DNA from: Gammaproteobacteria bacterium
GTDB lineage: Bacteria > Pseudomonadota > Gammaproteobacteria > SZUA-229
Assembly: GCA_030637945.1 (NCBI GenBank)
Contig: DAOWFN010000127.1
Span: forward strand, 1-9,765
Direction of reading: 5' to 3'
DNA length: 9,765 nucleotides
How positions within the stretch are numbered: position 1 is the first letter of the stretch; every line of letters begins with the position of its first letter. Shown one piece after another: positions 6,131 to 9,765 of this stretch. The position numbers and the translations under genes are program-made. The notes under the pieces were generated by a model. It was not told the DNA's origin. It saw nothing but the letters and a program-made list of their open reading frames with translations, and searched no databases.

Positions 6131-8131
6131 ATGAAATTAGCACATTTTTTTTGTTTGCTCTGTCTGTTCTCTTTTACTGTTGCCTTAGCAGAGGAGATTA
6201 AACACCTGACTGTAAATGATTATTTGCAGCATGAGAAAGCCAGCGGGAAAAAGGAAAATCAACTTATCGGCGAGTCTAGTCCTTATCTGTTACAGCATGC
6301 ATACAACCCTGTTAATTGGTACGCCTGGGGGGAAGATGCTTTCGAAAAAGCCAGGAAAGAAAAAAAACCGATGTTTCTTTCTATCGGTTATTCGACTTGC
6401 CATTGGTGCCACGTTATGGCGCACGAGTCATTTGAAGATGAAAAAATTGCCGCCTTATTAAACAAACACTTTGTTTCGATCAAAGTCGATCGTGAGCAAC
6501 GTCCTGATATCGATTCAGTTTATATGGCAGCGACCCAGTTGATTAATGGTAGTGGTGGTTGGCCGATGACGGTTTTTCTTGATCACGACCTGCGGCCTTT
6601 TCATGCGGCAACTTATTATCCGCCTTTTTCTACTGACGGCAGGTTAGGTCTGCAGGAAGTTTTATTAAAGATACACGAACTGTGGGTAAAACAACCTGAA
6701 ACGATTAATGAAGTGGCGACATCGGTAACCGCACGAATATCAGTGATGGCTGACGATACCATAGAAGGTGGAATATTAAGCCATGATATTAACCGTCTTG
6801 CCATGCAGCAGGTAACGGACAGTTTCGATGAGGATATGGGTGGTTTTAGTGCCGCACCAAAATTTCCGCGTCCCGGGATATTTTCTTTTTTGAACAGCTT
6901 TTCTATTACAGCTGCTGACCATGTCGTTAGCCGTGCTGATGCTAACGCCGCGCAAAAGATGATGAGGATAACTCTGGATGCGATGGCTTCCGGTGGTATA
7001 TACGACCAGCTTGCCGGCGGCTTTCATCGTTATTCTGTGGATGCTGACTGGCAGGTCCCTCATTTCGAAAAGATGCTGTATAGCCAGGCATTAATGGTTA
7101 TGGCGTATAACGATTATTATGAGGCTGACCCGCAGGAAAAATACAAAAAAATAATTTATCAGACATTGGGTTTTGTGAAAAAAGAAATGCGATCACCCGA
7201 TGGTGGGTTCTACTCTGCGCTGGATGCAGATAGTGAACGTACAGATGAAGCCGGCAATAAGTCAGGAAAGAAGGCAGAGGGGGTATATTATCTATGGCGG
7301 CAAGCAGAGTTAAAACAACTTCTGACAAAAGATGAGTTTGATTTCATAAAAAAATATTTTCATATAAGGGAACACGGTAATATTTTTTCAGACCCGCAAA
7401 AAGAATTTACTGATCTGAATATTTTTTATATCGATGAGGAGCATAAAAACCAGAGCCTCACAAAACAACAGGAGAGCTGGTTAGCCTCTGCAAAGAAAAA
7501 ATTAAATAAAAAACGTCGTCTGCGTCCCCGGCCACAACTCGATGATAAGGTGATCACCGCGTGGAATGGAATGCTTGTTTCAGCCTTTTCCAAAGCATCG
7601 ATTACTTTCGACGATAAATCTTTGCTAGGAGATGCATTGCAGATTTTAAGTTATGCAAAAAATCATCTCTATGATGACAGTAATAAAAAACTGTTGCGCC
7701 AGCACCGTGACACGAAAACGGGTGCAGGATTTTATGATGAGGCGATACTGGCGGATTATGTGTGGCTGGTTGCTGGTTTATTAGAAGTGTATGAGGCTGG
7801 TAAAGATAAACAATGGTTGAACTGGGCGATGGCATTGCACGAAAAACAAAATGAACTGTTTCTCGATCCGGCAACGGGCGCTTATTTTGAGTCCACAACG
7901 AGTGATGAAAATTTATTATTTCGTTCAAAAAGTATCTTCGATGGTGCGTTGCCCTCAGCCAATGCCATTGCGTTATCTAATCTGAGGAAGTTTTCAAGAT
8001 TGTCAAAAAAACAGGCGCACAGAAAAGTTTTTTCAGCGCAGGCTGATAAGTTGGTAAGCAGTTTTGCCACCGTCATCAACCAAAACCCTGCGTCTGCCAG
8101 TATGCTGCTTGCCGTAGAAGTCCTGCGATAG
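6131..8131 (+). CDS. Exported YyaL/SSP411-family protein: thioredoxin-fold domain plus alpha/alpha-barrel
   Basis: A 666-residue member of the YyaL/SSP411 (SPATA20, DUF255) family. Residues 1-20 look like a Sec signal peptide (Lys3, hydrophobic core, ALA before EE), so the mature protein is probably periplasmic; many relatives lack a leader. The thioredoxin-like domain (about 45-205) shows SSPYLLQHAYNPVNWYAW, the CHWC redox motif at 90-93, VDREQRPDID at 119-128 and GGWPMTVFL at 142-150. The rest is a glycosidase-like alpha/alpha-barrel with GGIYDQLAGGFHRYSVDADW (288-307), PHFEKMLYSQA, a GVYYLW segment near 384-389 and DDKVITAWNGML at 471-482. The length is normal for the family. The molecular function is not established. 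It begins 1 bp after the fadH stop without a close ribosome-binding site, which suggests translational coupling. Confidence 0.92.
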   Translation: MKLAHFFCLLCLFSFTVALAEEIKHLTVNDYLQHEKASGKKENQLIGESSPYLLQHAYNPVNWYAWGEDAFEKARKEKKPMFLSIGYSTCHWCHVMAHESFEDEKIAALLNKHFVSIKVDREQRPDIDSVYMAATQLINGSGGWPMTVFLDHDLRPFHAATYYPPFSTDGRLGLQEVLLKIHELWVKQPETINEVATSVTARISVMADDTIEGGILSHDINRLAMQQVTDSFDEDMGGFSAAPKFPRPGIFSFLNSFSITAADHVVSRADANAAQKMMRITLDAMASGGIYDQLAGGFHRYSVDADWQVPHFEKMLYSQALMVMAYNDYYEADPQEKYKKIIYQTLGFVKKEMRSPDGGFYSALDADSERTDEAGNKSGKKAEGVYYLWRQAELKQLLTKDEFDFIKKYFHIREHGNIFSDPQKEFTDLNIFYIDEEHKNQSLTKQQESWLASAKKKLNKKRRLRPRPQLDDKVITAWNGMLVSAFSKASITFDDKSLLGDALQILSYAKNHLYDDSNKKLLRQHRDTKTGAGFYDEAILADYVWLVAGLLEVYEAGKDKQWLNWAMALHEKQNELFLDPATGAYFESTTSDENLLFRSKSIFDGALPSANAIALSNLRKFSRLSKKQAHRKVFSAQADKLVSSFATVINQNPASASMLLAVEVLR

Positions 8132-8159
8132 AAGAAAAGAGTCTGCTGTATGCTGCAGT

Positions 8160-8199
8160 CCCTTCTCCCTCTGGGAGAAGGTTAGGATGAGGGGCTTCT
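8160..8199 (+). repeat. REP-like hairpin unit, left copy
   Basis: A perfect 9-bp stem, CCTTCTCCC (8161-8169) with GGGAGAAGG (8173-8181) around the triloop TCT, is followed by TTAGGATGAGGGG. The composition and layout resemble the CCCTCTCCC...GGGAGAGGG...GTGAGGG repeats common in proteobacterial intergenic regions. There is no T-tract after the stem, so it is not a typical intrinsic terminator. Confidence 0.7.
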
Positions 8200-8220
8200 A
8201 AACAATGATATACCAAAGTC

Positions 8221-8260
8221 AGGAGCCCTCACTCCTACCCTCTCCCAGAGGGAGAGAGGG
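8221..8260 (-). repeat. REP-like hairpin unit, right inverted copy
   Basis: This is the reverse-strand counterpart of the unit at 8160-8199. The 15-bp core TCTCCCTCTGGGAGA is identical in both copies (8164-8178 forward; 8255-8241 reverse), and the TAGGA-TGAGGG tail is conserved with small indels. Its own stem is CTCTCCC (8240-8246) with GGGAGAG (8250-8256), loop AGA, extended past a bulged A at 8257. Confidence 0.7.
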
Positions 8261-8345
8261 TCAGTTGGACAACAGCAAACAGCAAGGCTTTCTTCCTGGT
8301 GATTAGGTTGGTGTGCCTTTCGCGTTATTAAAGTAAAATGCCTTG

Positions 8346-9329
8346 ATGATTTCTCGAGTTGTATCCGTTGCGCCGATGATGGGCTGGACTGACCGCCATG
8401 CCCGTTATTTTTTGCGCCTCATCACTAAACATACCCTGCTATATACCGAAATGGTCAATACGGGGGCGATGCTGCATAACGATCAAAAAATAGGTGAGCA
8501 AAAAAGGTTCCTGGCTTTTCATACGTCCGAGCACCCCCTGGCGTTGCAGCTTGGTGGCAGTGATGCAGTGGCATTAGCTCGGTGCGCGATGATGGCAGAA
8601 GATGCAGGCTTTGATGAAGTGAATCTAAACGTTGGTTGCCCCAGTGACCGGGTCAAGTCAGGTCATTTTGGCGCGTGCCTGATGGCAAGTCCTGAGCTAG
8701 TGGCAGACTGTGTTGCTGCGATGAAAGCAAAAGTGTCTATCCCGGTAACGGTTAAATGCCGCATCGGCATCGATGACATGGAGGGTTATCAGCCATTAGA
8801 GCATTTTGTCGATAAAGTCACAGAAGGCGGTTGCGATACGTTTATGGTACATGCCAGAAAAGCCTGGTTAAAAGGCTTGAGTCCAAAACAAAACCGTGAG
8901 ATTCCACCGCTTAAATACGATTATGTGCATCGATTAAAAAGTGAAAAGCCGGAATTGACCATCGTAATAAATGGTGGAATCAAGTCAGTGGGCGTCATGC
9001 AGCAACAGCTGGAACATGTTGACGGTGTAATGATTGGACGAGAGGCATACTATAACCCATACATCCTCTCGCACATCGATCAGGATGTTTATGGAGATAC
9101 CGAGGCTACACTAATCAGTCGTGAGGATGTCGTACATCAGATGTGTGATTATATCGATGATGAGATGGTCAAAGGTGTTGGACTGCATTCGATCACAAGA
9201 CACATGCTGGGTCTGTATCATGGTTGTCGCGGTGCGAAGGCCTGGCGTCGTCATCTGAGTGAGCAGGCTCATCGTCCTGATGCAGATAGTTCGGTGCTCA
9301 GAGAGGCGTTAACTCATGTGGAGAGTTAA
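8346..9329 (+). CDS. dusA: tRNA-dihydrouridine(20/20a) synthase DusA
   Basis: A full-length DusA, the FMN-dependent, NADPH-using enzyme that reduces uridine 20/20a in the tRNA D-loop. Numbering from ATG 8346 (327 residues): VAPMMGWTDRHARYF near the start, LYTEMVNTGAM in the FMN barrel, NLNVGCPSDRV with catalytic Cys98, VKCRIGIDD containing FMN-contacting Lys137, and the DusA-specific MVHARKAWLKGLSPKQNREIPPL region with His169. INGGI at 208-212 and IGREAYYNPY at 230-239 form the phosphate-binding end. A TTG at 8343 directly precedes the ATG, but the ATG is preferred as the normal codon and adds no loss. No clear ribosome-binding site is visible. ATG CCT TGA at 8338-8346 forms a two-codon frame whose stop overlaps the start. 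A promoter would have to lie between the inverted-repeat element and 8345; only weak matches (TTAGGT, 17 bp, TATTAA at 8303-8331) are seen. Confidence 0.96.
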   Translation: MISRVVSVAPMMGWTDRHARYFLRLITKHTLLYTEMVNTGAMLHNDQKIGEQKRFLAFHTSEHPLALQLGGSDAVALARCAMMAEDAGFDEVNLNVGCPSDRVKSGHFGACLMASPELVADCVAAMKAKVSIPVTVKCRIGIDDMEGYQPLEHFVDKVTEGGCDTFMVHARKAWLKGLSPKQNREIPPLKYDYVHRLKSEKPELTIVINGGIKSVGVMQQQLEHVDGVMIGREAYYNPYILSHIDQDVYGDTEATLISREDVVHQMCDYIDDEMVKGVGLHSITRHMLGLYHGCRGAKAWRRHLSEQAHRPDADSSVLREALTHVES

Positions 9330-9343
9330 ATCTTTACGATTTA
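9327..9343. terminator. Small AT-rich hairpin across the convergent stop codons
   Basis: TAAATC (9327-9332) pairs with GATTTA (9338-9343) around a 5-nt loop and covers the dusA stop and the stop of the converging gene. The two genes are separated by only 4 bp. The stem is short and AT-rich with no proper T-tract, so as an intrinsic terminator it is weak; it is recorded because it is the only dyad at this convergent junction. Confidence 0.2.
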
Positions 9344-9765
9344 CAGTGTGAGGTATAACTGCGCCAGTTAATCAGCAAGCTGATGTCAGGAGAGCTGCTA
9401 ACTTTTATGTCTTCACTCACGGCAACATCCAGCTGCTGACAATTATTGATCTTTATCGAAGTACCAAAAGTGAAGAGGTAGGTGTCGCTTAAGATATCTA
9501 ACTGACTTTTATCGTAATAACTGCTGTGGCCCTGTAGCTGTACTTTTAAATTAATACTATCGGTCATTAACCAGCCCAGCATGATGTGACCGTATAAAGC
9601 GTAATCGGACAGCGGTATATCTTGATAAGTGTTGTTACCCAGGATTACCGCACCGGCATTCAGGTTTAACAGCCAGTCGCTACTCAGTTGCTGATTCATC
9701 GCAAGCCAGGCGGAAATATCCGTCGCACCGTTACTAGTGAGCTTGTTTTTATCGCCGGTCGGCAA
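9334..9765 (-). CDS. DUF3187-family outer-membrane beta-barrel protein, C-terminal part, cut by right edge
   Basis: The last 144 codons of a reverse-strand gene whose beginning lies beyond the window. The visible protein reads LPTGDKNKL, then alternating polar and hydrophobic strands typical of outer-membrane barrels: LSDYALYGHIMLGWLMTDSINLKVQLQGHSSYYDS-like (actual YYDKSQLDIL), then LFTFGTSIKI and VAVSEDIKVSSSPDISLLINW. The LPTGD start, the LSDYALYGH-LGW-LKVQLQGHSSYYDKS series and the EDI-x5-PDISLLINW ending agree with the DUF3187 family as I recall it. Function is unknown. The leftmost codon in the window is TTG, which I read as an internal Leu rather than a start. It does not end in the aromatic residue typical of many barrel proteins; the tail is RSYTSHCKS. 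It converges on dusA. Confidence 0.7.
   Translation of the reverse strand: MPTGDKNKLTSNGATDISAWLAMNQQLSSDWLLNLNAGAVILGNNTYQDIPLSDYALYGHIMLGWLMTDSINLKVQLQGHSSYYDKSQLDILSDTYLFTFGTSIKINNCQQLDVAVSEDIKVSSSPDISLLINWRSYTSHCKS

Larger units (their letters stand above)
8131..8295. repeat. Nested inverted-repeat element with REP-like units (MITE/BIME-like)
   Basis: Most of the gap before dusA is an imperfect inverted repeat with nested arms. The outermost pair is GAAGAAA (8131-8137) with TTTCTTC (8289-8295). Next is TGCTGTATGCTG (8144-8155) with CAGCAAACAGCA (8273-8284), 11 of 12 bases complementary. Inside these lie two inverted copies of a roughly 38-bp unit (8160-8199 and 8221-8260) around an AT-rich centre. 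The outer arm shares the last base of the yyaL-like stop codon. No open frame is present. It may be a non-autonomous mobile element or a bacterial interspersed mosaic element, and as RNA it could protect the 3' end of the fadH-yyaL transcript. The family was not confirmed. Confidence 0.75.

Noticed and set aside
6616..8079. Several reverse-strand open frames inside the yyaL-like gene
   Set aside because: Each is fully contained in a well-matched family gene, and their sequences are low-quality, Cys/His/Ser-rich antisense translations.
8161..8181. Intrinsic terminator at the 9-bp GC-rich hairpin after the yyaL-like gene
   Set aside because: The stem is strong, but TTAGGATGAGGGG follows instead of a T-tract, and the unit is repeated in inverted form, fitting a REP-like repeat better.
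8160..8260. CRISPR-like repeats
   Set aside because: There are only two units, they are inverted rather than direct, and there is a single spacer-like centre.
8343..8348. TTG at 8343 as the dusA start
   Set aside because: The adjacent ATG at 8346 is the ordinary codon, and DusA homology begins after it.

Overview
The window looks like a chromosomal segment of a Gram-negative, most likely gammaproteobacterial, genome of moderate-to-low GC. Evidence for this is a GspA/GspB secretion-accessory pair, a DUF3187-type outer-membrane barrel, an E. coli-like FadH, DusA, and two exported proteins with Sec signal peptides. Genus cannot be read from the sequence. No phage, insertion sequence, CRISPR array, tRNA or rRNA was seen.

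Layout. Leftward block, left to right: the first 21 codons of gspB (cut by the left edge), gspA, a membrane-anchored diguanylate cyclase with a GGDEF domain, and a small exported rhodanese. The rhodanese and cyclase genes are 5 bp apart and probably form one transcript, and gspA and gspB are 2 bp apart. A 206-bp divergent intergenic region (3890-4095) holds repeated sequence modules and separates this block from a rightward pair: fadH (2,4-dienoyl-CoA reductase) and, after a 1-bp gap, an exported YyaL/SSP411-family thioredoxin-fold protein. A 214-bp gap follows, mostly filled by a nested inverted-repeat element carrying two REP-like hairpin units. Then comes dusA (rightward), whose end converges, 4 bp apart, on the 3' end of a DUF3187 gene that runs off the right edge.

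How the genes may work together. GspA/GspB is the peptidoglycan-remodelling, secretin-assembly accessory pair of type II secretion; no other T2SS gene is visible. The periplasmic rhodanese and the cyclase with a periplasmic sensor region suggest a link between periplasmic sulfur or redox state and c-di-GMP; this rests only on gene order. FadH (unsaturated fatty-acid beta-oxidation) and the YyaL-like protein are probably translationally coupled, but no shared pathway is known to me. DusA is tRNA housekeeping.

The protein content is mostly ordinary. The parts that deserve a second look are the roughly 28-residue insertion between the RxxD motif and GGDEF in the cyclase, the modular repeats and the 16-bp tandem duplication in the divergent promoter region, and the inverted-repeat element beginning at the yyaL-like stop codon.
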